From Trissonchulus latispiculum (Eukaryota; Nematoda; Enoplea; Enoplida; Ironidae), in NCBI GenBank assembly GCA_030248195.1, contig JASAND010026798.1, positions 1 to 64,000 of the forward strand: a stretch of 64,000 nucleotides of DNA, given 5' to 3'. This document shows, one piece after another, positions 30,019 through 41,065 of the stretch. The notes under the pieces were generated by a model. The model saw only the letters and a program-made list of their open reading frames with translations. It did no database searches and was not told where the DNA came from. Position numbers and translations under genes: made by a program. Every line of letters starts with the position of its first letter. Position 1 is the stretch's first letter.

Positions 30019-31652
30019 TGACTTATCCACAGCAACAGCCTCAACAGGATTCAGGCTGGTATTATATGCAATCGGGACAGGCGCGGCCGCCCGCGGGGGC
30101 GCAGGTAGCGCTGGTTCCAGCGTTTTCGGCGGTTCCTGCGGGGGGGCGCCCTGTCGCGCGGGCATCTGTTCAAAATTCTCAGCCTGTGGCTGCGGCGCCT
30201 GCTCGACCTCCTTCCTCTTATCCAAATTTTGTTAGAGCTTCTCATGGTCCTATAGGGGGTGGGGCCCGACAGGTGGTTCGAGGGCCAGCCCCTCGTGCCA
30301 CTACAAATCCGACGGCTCAACAGGTCTCGGAAATGGTTTCTCAACTGGCAATTCATATGATTCAAATAGAACCTGATTTTGCTAAATTGGGCAGTTCAGA
30401 ACATGTCCTAGGTGCCAATTCTGTTTCAAAAGAGGATGAAGCATCAGATCGGGTGGTCCAACTTTTTCAGTGGATGCACCGTAATTTTTTACTTCTTTCG
30501 TCCATTCATTCAAAAACGAATAGTTTAATGGACCAATATTATGTGGCACTTAAAGACCAGGTAATTGAAATGACTGATTTGTTTACGACGCTATGGCCAG
30601 ATAAGTTTGACCCAGAGCAAGTTTGGTCCACGAATTATGAGCCGTCGGATTCTTGGTGTCAGGGGGCCTCTCCGGTGCGGGGGGACCCAACGGGCTCGGA
30701 AACCGCTAGTGGGGGGCAACCCCCCCCAGGTCCTACTAGTCCGGGCTCTGAATCTTCTGGCGCTACATCTGCTGCTTCGGTGGCTCGTGGCAGTGGGAAG
30801 GTTACTCCCCCTCTATCTTCAGAGGTGGGGTCCTCCCAGGGAAAATTGGTCCCCTATTCCTCCCAACAGGCCCAAGAAATTCGTCAACAGTACTACAGTC
30901 AAAATTTTCCGTCTGACGTAATTGATTCGGGCCAGGTCCGTGAAATTGATTTAGATGCCGTTTTGGCTGCGGGGGATAACACCCCTGCCATTCTCATTCA
31001 AGTGGACGGGCAAACTTTAGTTGCAATTATCGATACTGGAGCCTCCATTTCGATCTTGAGTTCGGGGGGCTTAGAACGGCTTCTGCGTGCGGGGCCTGAA
31101 CTGGTAGTGCAATATCCAGATCCCATTCGGGCGAAAACTCCTGGAAATGACTATTTGAGGCTCACAGGTAAAGTCTATGTTCCTTTTCAAGTGGGTCAAA
31201 TTCAGTTCGGGTGGCATTTCCACCTTGCTCCCGATTTTTATAAAGATATTTTGTTAGGAACTGATTTTATGAAAGCTCATTCTTGGGATATTTTGCTCTC
31301 TCAAAATATTGTGAATATGGGGGGCCTGTACCATGACCTGCTTACACCGGATCAATTGCGTTCAGTGTGGTCCACGAAAGACGGACAACCCGCCGCTGCA
31401 GTTTTGGCAGTGGATGTCGTGGTTCCCCCTTCCTCGGAGGTCTGGGCTAAGGCGCAGGTCTCCTCAGAACTGACCGGGACTCCCTATTTGTTCGAACCTT
31501 TGGATTCTTTTGTTCATGTAAATCGTGTACTGCCATATGGGGGGATTATTGATCTCAAGCAAAATTTTTGGTGGCGAATCCTACGAATTGTCCACTTGCC
31601 TTGTCAAAATCCATGCTGGTCGGGTCCATTTGCCCGGCTGAGGACTATCTGA
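29943..31652 (+). CDS. pol: gag-pol linker and aspartic protease
   Basis: Low-complexity Pro/Ala/Gln-rich sequence, then an acidic helical segment. The retropepsin follows: ILIQVDGQTLVAIIDTGASI (active-site DTGA, near 31030) and the C-terminal ILLGTDFMKAHSWDI. It cleaves the polyprotein. The frame breaks near 31566 at a five-T run and continues in the next segment. Confidence 0.85.
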   Translation: MDMVGAYPAVPPPASYHPQATPPQLMTYPQQQPQQDSGWYYMQSGQARPPAGAQVALVPAFSAVPAGGRPVARASVQNSQPVAAAPARPPSSYPNFVRASHGPIGGGARQVVRGPAPRATTNPTAQQVSEMVSQLAIHMIQIEPDFAKLGSSEHVLGANSVSKEDEASDRVVQLFQWMHRNFLLLSSIHSKTNSLMDQYYVALKDQVIEMTDLFTTLWPDKFDPEQVWSTNYEPSDSWCQGASPVRGDPTGSETASGGQPPPGPTSPGSESSGATSAASVARGSGKVTPPLSSEVGSSQGKLVPYSSQQAQEIRQQYYSQNFPSDVIDSGQVREIDLDAVLAAGDNTPAILIQVDGQTLVAIIDTGASISILSSGGLERLLRAGPELVVQYPDPIRAKTPGNDYLRLTGKVYVPFQVGQIQFGWHFHLAPDFYKDILLGTDFMKAHSWDILLSQNIVNMGGLYHDLLTPDQLRSVWSTKDGQPAAAVLAVDVVVPPSSEVWAKAQVSSELTGTPYLFEPLDSFVHVNRVLPYGGIIDLKQNFWWRILRIVHLPCQNPCWSGPFARLRTI

Positions 31653-34005
31653 CCACGGACCCGTCCTTCGAAAAACCATTGGCCGTCACCAGGGCACAGG
31701 CAAACTTAGATACGTATATTGAAGATATGATTTTTGTTGTCGACTCAGACCTTGGGACCCCTCCTCCACGGGTGGCGTCACCATTTTCAGAATTTTTGTT
31801 TGATTCTCCCTTCGAAGATCATCTGGTCCTCAATTGTGACGATGAGCAGGTTCAGGGGGACATCCTATCAAAAGAGGGGGTGGACCCCCCTAATTTTTCG
31901 GAATTTTTCACGGATATGAAAGCCATTCCAGAAGCGACTTCTTGTGCTAAGGGGGTTACAGCCCCTCCGGAACCTGGACCTTCCCTAAAAGAGGGGGTGG
32001 TTCCCCCTAAAGTTTCTTCGGAGGAAATAAAAATTTTGACTTCCTGTCTGTTCTCTGGTGACGATTTGGTTGATTTTACTCAGGAACAGTCTAAGCAGTG
32101 GCCAATGGTTCCTGTAAATTTTTCTGAACTTGTGGAAACGTGGGCTGATGAGCCTCAGTTTCGTGCGGGGGTTTCCTCGGAGGGGGAATCGCCGTGCGAG
32201 GGCGTGGACCCGCCGGCAGTGCAGGACAAGCCGAAACTTTTCCGCAAATTTCTTCGACGTAAAATTCATCAGGGCGAACCAGGGTTTGAGCCCCCTACGT
32301 ATCGAGTTTCTTCTGAAAAAATTTCGGGGGTTTTGTCCGAAGAAGTGACTCCCAAAGAAATTTCGGGGAGTTACGTACGTACATCTCGGGAAGAAGAAGA
32401 AGAAGTCGACCCTTTTTCTGCAGCTGAATCCGTTGCTACTGCACTTTTTGCTGACCCAGAAAAACGTGCTCTCTTGAATGGGAAAATTAGTTTGAAGGAC
32501 TGTTGCCTCTCTCGTAGAAATCAACGGCGCCTTCGGCTAATGATTTTGAATTTTCCTAACATTTGGGACGCTGCTGGTGGTTTCGGCAAGACCGACATAG
32601 ATTATCACTATATCGAAATCGAACCGGGCAGACGGCCTATTCGCGCTAGGGCCTATAAAGTTAATCCAGCACAGAAGAAAATCATTGACGAGAAATTATC
32701 CGCTTGGCTGGAACAGGGCCTTATACAGCCCTCTCGGTCGCCTTGGGCCTCTCCAATAATTTTAGTGGCTAAGAAAGATGGGGACTGGCGGCTTTGTGTT
32801 GATTATCGAAAATTGAATGCCGTCACTAAAAAGGATTGTTATCCACTACCTCGAATTGACGGTCTTTTTGAACTAATTTTGGGCCATTGTATTTTTTCAA
32901 AGCTTGATTTGGCCTCCGGTTTCCATCAAATTCCAGTCTATCCGCAAGATCGGGAAAAAACGGCCTTTATTACTCATTCTGGTCTATATGAATTCAAAGT
33001 TATGCCGTTTGGGCTGTGTAATGCCCCCAGTACTTTCCAGCGGATAATTGATCGGATTATGGAAGGCTTCATTGTTTATATTGACGATATATTGGTTACT
33101 AGCCCGACTGAGTCCCACCACTTGCAGCGGTTGCTAGATATTTTCCAACGTTGTCAAAGAGAGCACGTTCTTCTTAAATTGTCAAAATGTGAATTTGCAC
33201 GAAAACAAATGGCATTTTTGGGCCATATTTTGTCTGAATTTGGCATAGCAACGGATCCTGATAAAATTCGGGTGGTTCGTCAATTTCCTGTCCCTCAATC
33301 AGTTAAGGACGTTCAAAGTTTTTTGGGTCTGGCGGGTTACTACCGGAGATTTGTTTTAAATTTTTCGAAAATTGCGAACCCATTGACTCGTCTTTTGAAA
33401 AAGGATGTCGAATTTGCGTGGGATTCTGCTTGTCAAATTGCTTTTGAAACTTTGAAGGAAAAATTGGTCACCGCTCCGGTTTTGATTTATCCTGATTTTA
33501 TGAAGCCGTTCACTTTAGTTACCGATGCTAGTTACCAGGGTATAGCTGCCATTCTCCAACAGCAGGACAATTTGGAAAAGTTTCATCCTGTTGCGTACGC
33601 AGCCAGGGCTCTCCATGCTTCCGAAAAGAACTATACGGTTACTGAATTGGAGGCCCTCGCAATTTTTTTGGAATTTCATATTTTCAACATTATTTGATTT
33701 TGCACAAGTTAGATGTGATCACGGACCATCAAGCCCTTGAATATATTTTGGGGGATCACGCAAAGCCGAAGTCGGCTGAGGGCAGAGTCGCCCGCTGGCG
33801 TGCTTTTATCGAGCAATTTCGTTTTCGTGTTATTCAAAAACCTGGTTCAGTAAATGGGGCAGCCGATGCCTTGTCACGGAATCCTCCCGCCATTGCTGGG
33901 GTTTTTGCTGAGTATCCAAAAATTCCTGAATTTTTATTTGCTGTGTTGGACGATGTGTTTGATACCGAGTGTCCCGATGATGGTCCGCATCTTCCCCCCC
34001 CCTAG
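31568..34005 (+). CDS. pol: reverse transcriptase and RNase H
   Basis: A linker contains repeated KEGV-PP motifs. The RT follows: LIQPSRSPWASPIILVAKKDG, then RLCVDYRKLNAVT, FSKLDLASGFHQIPV, MPFGLCNAPSTFQ and the YIDD box (FIVYIDDILV, near 33080). The RNase H follows, with LVTDASYQGIAAIL and TELEALAI. A one-base shift near 33670-33690 leads to LDVITDHQALEYIL and GAADALSRNPP. It makes DNA from the element's RNA. Typical Ty3/gypsy order. Confidence 0.93.
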
Positions 34006-34064
34006 CTCGTTGCAGCTCAGGAAATTTGGGCTGAGGCACTACGTACTGATCCTTTACATCTGCT

Positions 34065-35330
34065 ATGATTGAGTTTCTCGAAAATGATAAACTGCCAAAG
34101 GACTTGCAATTGGCTTCGTACGTACGGGTATCAGCTTCAAAATTCGTGTTTGAGAATGGCATGCTATACCGTATACAAACGGATAAAAAAGGACATCCTA
34201 TCCCAGATACTATTAAATTGATTGTTGTTCCTCAAGAATGTCGACAGTATGTGCTTAAAGAATGTCATAATGATTTTTTGGGAGGTTGTCATGTAGGAAA
34301 AATGAAAATGTTGGGGATTGTCGCCGCCAGATATTTTTGGGAGACCTTGTCCCGGGATATTTCTCATTTTGTGGAATGTTGTCAGGTATGTGCGGCTTGC
34401 AACCCTGGACCACGTAAGCCTCAGGCTTACTTAAAATTTTTTACTCCAGTGGAAGCACCGTTTGAGCGCATTAGCATGGATGTCACGCATGCGCCCCCCA
34501 CATCAGTAGGTCATTGCAGGGTTTTGGTTATTGTTGATTTTTTTCACTAGATGGGGGTGGGCTTTTGCAATGGCAAATGAAAAAACGGATACGATTGCAA
34601 AATTACTAGCTGAACAGGTAATTGCTGTCCACGGGGCTCCACGCGAAGTTTTGACTGACAGGGGTACGCCTTTTTGCTCGGCTTTAATGGAAGATCTTTT
34701 TAAATTGATGGGTACCCGAAAAGTACGTACGACCGCCTATCACCCACAATCTAATGGGGCTTGTGAACGTTTGAACGGCACCTTGAAAGGCATGCTGCGA
34801 AAATGTATGTTGGCTTTTGCTCGAGAGTGGGATGTCCTCCTCCCTTGGGTGCTGTTTGTTTACCGAGCAGCCCCACATGCTTCCACTGGAGAGTCCCCAT
34901 ACTATCTCCTTCATGGTAGGGACCCCCGCCTTTTTCTGAAAATTTTTCGAAGCTGCCAGAACCAGGCACAAAGCCTTTCAACCCTTCGTACGTGCGTGAC
35001 TTAATTACTCGATTGCGATATTCACGATATATTTATTGAAAGAACATATGGAGGCTATTCTAAAAAAGCGCAAAGATGATTATGATGCAAAGGTCAAACC
35101 GGTCGACTATACTGAAGGTATGTTAGTATGGAAGGACGTTTCTAAGGCGAATATTCCAAAGGGTGCTAGCCGCAAATACCTGCCAGTGTTCGAAGGCCCT
35201 TTTCGGGTCGTAAAAATTTTGGCCCCCCCCCAAACGTCCAAATTCAGTCCACAACCAAAGTTGATCCGCCAGTCGAAACTATTCATGTAAATCGTCTCAA
35301 GCCCTCCAGTAATTTTATTTTGTGTATTTT
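34065..35330 (+). CDS. pol: retrotransposon integrase (frameshifted)
   Basis: An HHCC zinc domain (CHNDFLGGCHVGK, then CCQVCAAC). The DDE core has the first Asp in ISMDVTH, the second in LTDRGTPF and the Glu in SNGACERLNGTLKG. The frame shifts at a seven-T run near 34540, again near 35000, and at a run of eight or nine C near 35222. After that run VHVNRLKPS-type ending text is in another frame. No chromodomain seen. Confidence 0.9.
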
Positions 35331-36065
35331 GTCTCTTGTTATATGATTATTTTTGTATGCCTCGCCTATGTATTTGTATAAATTTTCGCGTATACGTATA
35401 CTGTTTCATGTTTGGATCTTTTCTAATTTTTGTGTTTTAGCATCTAACTTCTGTTTTATTTCTACTATTTTTAGGCGAATTGTGAACTATATGTTTGTCT
35501 GTGTCTATCAAAGCGATTTTCTGGTCTATTTTGTGGTGAATTTGTTAGGTAAAAAGTCTTAGGATTACTTTCCTTGCTATCATTTAAAATTCTTGTTTTG
35601 ATTATTTGTCTTATTTGGTTTTTAAATTCTCTTCGGACTAAAAACCTTTTAGTATTCTTTCTTTGAATTTCTTAGGTTTATGTATTTTAGATTAAATTTT
35701 GTCTAACCTTTTAAGTACGTACATACGTACACGGTTTTTTTTGGGGGGTTTTCCTTTTTATGAATAAATTCCTGTTTCTAAAATTGTGGAAGTCTCTTTC
35801 TTTTCTGCTCCTTTCACCTTTACACAAATGATATATACGTACACTTTTCATGTGTGCACTAATTTTCTTTTCTTGTTTAGGTTTTTCCTTGTGGGTTGGT
35901 TATCCTTGGTTCTTGTATCCGATTCTGGTTCTAACGTCAGTGTGGGTAGCCTCTCCTGTGATTCCTTGAGCTGATCAGGTGGTAGTTTTTTGGTTTATAT
36001 TTTGTTTTGCGTAAGTAATCTGTAGTTGCCTTTGGTCAGCCGAATTTTGTAAATTTGGTCTGAAA
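35331..36065 (+). other. T-rich spacer between pol and second coding region, with candidate 3' splice site
   Basis: Pyrimidine-rich and without a supportable gene. TTTTCTTTTCTTGTTTAG at about 35863-35880 is an excellent acceptor, 186 bp before the ATG of the next gene. This suggests the second region is expressed from a spliced RNA, as env genes are (inference). Confidence 0.5.
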
Positions 36066-38589
36066 ATGCCTCGCAAACGCAAAACTCCAGAAAAAGGCTC
36101 TAAATCAGGCTCAGAATCTTCTACCCCTTCTTTGAGCAAAATTCTTCAGGAAAAGAGCGCTTCCACGAATTGGAAAGCTTTAGCATCTCGAGAGCCCTCT
36201 ACTAGTTTAGATACCGAACCTCAGCGTTCGAAGCGTCAGCGGTCGCAAAATTTGGAAACCTCAGCTTCTGAGTCAGGCGATCAGGAATCTGAATATCAGC
36301 CGTCAGAAACTTCAGAGCACAGTGTAGTGCCACCTGTGGCGCCTAAACCGTCGACTTCGTCTCAGTCTTCGGCAAAATCTGATCCAGAAAAGAATACTGT
36401 TACGCTTTCTCCTTTTACTTATGAGCAGCTAGATACGCATTTTCAACAGTTTCCCCCTCCTACTATTGACTTTGTTTCTGTTGCTGACCAGAGGTGGCGT
36501 ACAGACTATTTAAATTCTATTGTTAATTTTACTGTGACTGATGAACAGCTGCGGCAACCTACTGTTGTCGTGACTGAAATTGCTCAGCTTTTTGCTGAGG
36601 TAAAGGAGCTTTACCATCTGGCGAAGCAGGCCGGCTTTCTTGCCGTGGATGCTGAGGGTCTTCAGTTGAAAGAGTGGTTGGGGGTACAGCAGTCAAAATC
36701 TGCTGTTATGCTACAGTTTGCAGTCCCTCGGGATATTCAAAAGTTTCGTGATGAATTAGATCCTTTCAATATGAATACAAATTCGGTCGACGATTCTAAT
36801 ACCAAATTGTAGTGGTCATGCTACATGTGATCTATTTGCAAGTTCCATCTTGGAGTCTTTTACGCTATGCCCTGCAACCTATTTTTTACAATACAGATTT
36901 TCCGGTTTTGGCTATTAATGCCTTGTGTGATTGTCGTCGCATTTTGGGAAATTTGCGTATAGACGCACTAAACTCTTTAGTTGATTTCAACCATTTCTAC
37001 GATTTTTGTGGGATCGTGTGAATGAGGTGGGTTTTCCGGAACCTGACCCTGAACATCCACGCCGGTCTGCACATTTGTGGTTTGACGATCAGGGCAATCG
37101 GGTCATGCCTCCGAATCGTGCACGCGACGAAATTTCCCTGGGGTGGATTCAGTGGAATATTTTGAAATATCCACAGTCGCAATGCAAATCAAAATCTACG
37201 CATGGCCTTATGTCTTTTTTGACGCCACATGAAATTTTGTACGGAATTCGTGACGTTTTGGACTTGCTTTTGGGGATTCAGCAACTTTTGCATTTGTGTC
37301 CAACTTTTTCGTCAGATGACTTTTTACTGCTGAATCAGTTCAAAACTGTTGCTCAAGTTGGGCAAGCGCCTACTTTTCGAAAATATGAAACTGCAGTTTT
37401 GCCTGTTGTTGTTGAAGATCGCCCGTTTCGGGCTCAGACTGATTTGAAAATTGGGCATATCCCACGCTCGCCATTTAAGAAATTGGCACCAGGAGAGAAG
37501 AAGAAGAGGGCTGAGCAAAAGGTGGTTGATATCAAAATTGTGTCTAAAAAGCCGCCTCGACACTTGTTGCCCCCTCTACATATTTTGAAAGATGAACTTT
37601 TTGTGGGAGCGTCGCAGCGCCCGAACCCTCCAAAGCGTGCGGGAGCCTTTTTGATGGGGTTAGCTGAGGAAAGTTCTCAAAAAGCGCCCAAAAAGTCGCA
37701 AGCACAGAAAGATCGTGAGCAGCGCAAGTTGGATGAGCGGTCTGCCGCCCAACATGAAGTGCCGGAAGGGCTCCCTTCCCAAGATATGGATTTGTCATCA
37801 AACACTTCGGCTGATGAAAATGACCCTGGGGAGCTTGGTCTGAAACGGTCTCTCCCTTCTGAGGGATCACCCCCTCGAACCTTGAGTCATGGTGGGTCGG
37901 CAGCTCCGACGCCACAAGGGTCTCCGCAGAGGTCGCCTTTGAAAGAACAGGTACCTCAGGCAGCCTTTCTTATTCAAATTCCACCCGATCAGCAGACTCT
38001 GTCTGAGTCTCGGCTCCTTGTAGGCCCCTTGGCCGACGAGTCTCTTTTGGTTTCTTCCCCTCAGCGCGGCCAACCCGACAGTGGGGGACAGTCCCGTATA
38101 GGACGGGATCAACCCTCGCCGTCGGTGGAACCGGCTGTGGCGGTGTCGGTCGAGGGCGGTGCTTGCAGGACCTCGACTCCGGCATTGGACTCTGAGTTTG
38201 TCGGTTTGAATCCGGAGGTTACGCCTACTATGCCATCTTTGCCACAAATTCATTTGACTTCTCCCTCTCCGGTGTCGGGGGCCCCGGCTTCGGCTGAGGA
38301 GCCTCAGGGAGGGGCTGCTTCAGAGGTCCCCTCGTCTTCGCATTCTGTGCGACCTGCTATTTCTGCTGATGAAGCGGCCGTCTTTTTATTTCCGGACGCG
38401 CCGTCTTCTGAAACTGGGGTAAATTTGCCTCCGGTTCTTCACCCGAATACGTATTCAGAGGTGGAATTTCAGCCGACAAGTCAACCTGAACTGTTACAAA
38501 TGACTTTTTCTTTTCGAAATTCTCAGGGACAACAGCAAAGTGCATCGGCAGTGGTGCAGACATCTTTATTGGTCCCTGCTCCTCCTTAG
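36066..38589 (+). CDS. second retrotransposon gene: DEDDy 3'-5' exonuclease domain and Pro-rich region
   Basis: ATG at 36066 with a basic start (MPRKRKTPEKGSK) and a Ser-rich leader. The exonuclease domain follows. ExoI is FLAVDAEG (about residue 195) with VMLQFAV. The frame shifts by one base near 36805, and ExoII is NALCDCRRI with LRIDALNSLVDF. After another shift near 37010, exoIII is FLTPHEILYGIRDVLDLLLG, the YxxxD form. Order and spacing match RNase D/WRN/EXD-type exonucleases. A basic segment and a long Pro/Ser-rich region follow to 38589. Such a gene is not normally part of a gypsy element. Possible roles: RNA end trimming or counter-defence against small RNAs (inference). Confidence 0.8.
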
Positions 38590-38594
38590 ATTCT

Positions 38595-40475
38595 TTGCAA
38601 ATTCCTCCCCTCCCCCAGGTTGCAGCCCCTCCTGTTTTGGTGGGTTCCAGGCCTCCTACATTTCGGGGTGAATTTCAATTTCTACGTGAGCAGCCTAAGC
38701 AGCCGTCTTTTCAGCCACGTATGTCTGCACCGCCTCGCATGCGGGCCCTTGTGGGTCCGTCCACTTCGGCGCCATCGTCGCCTCCACCGCGAGGTCCGGT
38801 GCCTCTGTGGTCTGTTCAAAATCAACCGTCGTGGCGGGCAGTACAAGCACATGAACCGGTTTTTTCTCATTCAGCTTTAAATTTTCGTGTGCCCGGGTTG
38901 GGATCTCTTCCGGTGGCGGCCCGCACATGCTTTTCTGATGCGTTTTGGCACCGTATGCCACAGGTTTCTCAAATTTCACAACTTGCGGTGCTCACATATT
39001 TTGGGTTTGATGAAGATTCTATTGCTACTTGGATTGGGCATCCAAAACCCTGGGAGGCTATTGAAATTGCTTATGCTTTGTTTTCAAACGGCGATTTGCC
39101 TATTCATCAAATTTTTCAGATTTTCTTTCCGGAAAAGTTTCCGTTGGGGGAGCTTCGGCCTCCAGTGGCTGCTACTCCTTCTAAAGATTTGGGCCTGTCT
39201 CCAGACCCTCTTTTTGCGGCTTCGCCGGTCTTTTCGCGGCCTTCTCGGTCCACTTCTGTCCCGGCCTCTCGCGCTACGGCGCGGGTTAGCTCGGACGAGG
39301 CGCCGTCCACATCTGGACAGCCTGGGCCATCAGCTGTTGCGGTGGCTGGGGAGCCTCCTGAACTTGTTTCTACTGAGGCACAAACTATGCCACACAGGTC
39401 TTTTCCTGAACACCCGCCGGCTCCGTTGCCGTCGTTACATTTGGATATTCCTGTACAACAGTTGACTTTGAATGATCCTGTTCCAGTGCCCAACAATGTT
39501 CAAATTGCTTATCCTGAGGGCCATTTTCTAAATTTTGGTAGTTTGGTCGCAGAGTCACCTGCTGAACCTGTCCCATGGGACCAGTTCACTACAGATCGAC
39601 TACTGGTTCATAATTATAAAGCAGCGTATTTGACTGAAAAACCTTATCCTCGCTTCGACGCGGCGCCTCCGCCGCATGAGCGTAGTCGCGCGGGTTTTTG
39701 TCTGGGTTCTGATGTTATGTGTATGAAACCAGTGCCGACGCGACTTGATCTCAAAGGTGATGACCACATGCTCACACCGCCGTTTACGGGCCCTCAGGAT
39801 ACTGATGCAAATTTCCATGAGGCTATCTGGCGGTCCATCATGACAAATCCGCGGGCAGTTCTGTTTAAGATTCACTCCGAATTTGAATGGCAAGTGGCCT
39901 ATCTACCTGATTTTTCGGCTCAAACTGCCCCTTTTGCCTTGAATCCATTTTTCACGCGTTCATATAGATTTTGGGAAACTCATTTTCGAACTTTGCCTGA
40001 ACCACCTTTTGCTCTGTCAGAATCGGTCATGAACCGATGGTTTGACCTTATTCGTGGGATATATCCGGCGGTTCAGCCAAAAATTTGGTGGGAAGAAGTT
40101 TTGCAAATTGAGCCTCCTGGACATCGTGTCCATCCTGAAACTTTCGACTATTGGAAGTTGTGTGTTCATTTTCCCGAATTTCGTCATGAAGGTCAAATTG
40201 TTTTTGAATCATGCATGTTGGTCGGATTTGGGCCTTTCAAGGTCACGGCGATAGCGGATGTGGTTGCCAAGATTTTTCCTTTCATAAATATTTATCCGTC
40301 TATGTTTCGTTTTCAGCAGGCATCGGCTTTAATTCAGCTTTGGAAACAGCGTTCAGCCAATTTAGCCGCTGAGGTAGATCGAATTGTTGAGGAGGCCAAA
40401 GGGCATGTTTTGTTACTTCCTGAAAATTTGAATTTTTATGAACCAGTTTCAAGGTGCAGAGGATCCACTCTCTAA
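38595..40475 (+). CDS. second retrotransposon gene: long linker of unknown fold
   Basis: About 620 residues, probably continuous with the exonuclease part through a frame change near 38580. Pro/Ser-rich ends enclose two more ordered stretches (YFGFDEDSIATWIGHPKPWE near 39010, and FEWQVAYLPDF to FRFQQASALIQLWKQR near 39880-40350). No family recognised. The end runs into the NADAR domain one frame over, near 40430. Confidence 0.6.
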   Translation: MQIPPLPQVAAPPVLVGSRPPTFRGEFQFLREQPKQPSFQPRMSAPPRMRALVGPSTSAPSSPPPRGPVPLWSVQNQPSWRAVQAHEPVFSHSALNFRVPGLGSLPVAARTCFSDAFWHRMPQVSQISQLAVLTYFGFDEDSIATWIGHPKPWEAIEIAYALFSNGDLPIHQIFQIFFPEKFPLGELRPPVAATPSKDLGLSPDPLFAASPVFSRPSRSTSVPASRATARVSSDEAPSTSGQPGPSAVAVAGEPPELVSTEAQTMPHRSFPEHPPAPLPSLHLDIPVQQLTLNDPVPVPNNVQIAYPEGHFLNFGSLVAESPAEPVPWDQFTTDRLLVHNYKAAYLTEKPYPRFDAAPPPHERSRAGFCLGSDVMCMKPVPTRLDLKGDDHMLTPPFTGPQDTDANFHEAIWRSIMTNPRAVLFKIHSEFEWQVAYLPDFSAQTAPFALNPFFTRSYRFWETHFRTLPEPPFALSESVMNRWFDLIRGIYPAVQPKIWWEEVLQIEPPGHRVHPETFDYWKLCVHFPEFRHEGQIVFESCMLVGFGPFKVTAIADVVAKIFPFINIYPSMFRFQQASALIQLWKQRSANLAAEVDRIVEEAKGHVLLLPENLNFYEPVSRCRGSTL

Positions 40476-41065
40476 CGTGTTCCGTGTCGAGCCTGAGGGC
40501 GTGCCAGGCGCTGACGGGTGGGTTCAACTTTGGGGCTACTATTTTCGTACATCTGAGCAAGCCTACCAATTTCGAAAACTTTTCTATTGGGCATGTCTCC
40601 ATGCTCCGGCTGAATATTGTGCGAAACTTTTGAATCCTTTTTATTGTAAGTATGCGGCAGAACATATTTTGCATTGGTTGCCATCAAATTCAGTTTTTCG
40701 CCGTTTGTGGCAAGGAGAAGGTATGCATGTGAAAGCTTATGTCATGCTCGAGGTTCTGCGCGCAAAGGCTAAATCTTGTCCATTGTTTCGCAAATTTCTT
40801 CTCGACTGGCACCCGCATCCTGGCTGAGGCAACCCAGGACTCTTATTGGGGTGTTGGGGCCACGCGCCGTGTCCTGCTGCGTATGCATCAGGCCCAGCTC
40901 CGAACGCATGTTTTTTCTGTGACATCTCGTGGACAAAATTGGCTAGGCCGTTTGTTAATGTTAATTCGGGCGGAACTATTCCCAGGGTTGCCTCGCCAAT
41001 TAGTGCAGGCGTCGGACGACCATCAGCGGGCCATACGGGAGGCGGCTCACCGCGCTCTCCACTAA
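40438..41065 (+). CDS. second retrotransposon gene: C-terminal NADAR domain
   Basis: A complete NADAR/YbiA-like domain. FQGAEDPLSNVF is the typical opening, then YYFRTSEQAYQFRKLF. VMLEVLRAKAKSCPLFRKFL follows, and, after a one-base shift near 40800, TGTRILAEATQDSYWGVG and GQNWLGRLLMLIRAEL. The conserved Glu and the WGVG motif are present. Unlike the Polinton NADAR at 20272, the key motif is canonical here. NADAR proteins act on ADP-ribose-type N-glycosidic linkages. Presence in a retrotransposon suggests reversal of a host modification (inference). Confidence 0.8.
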
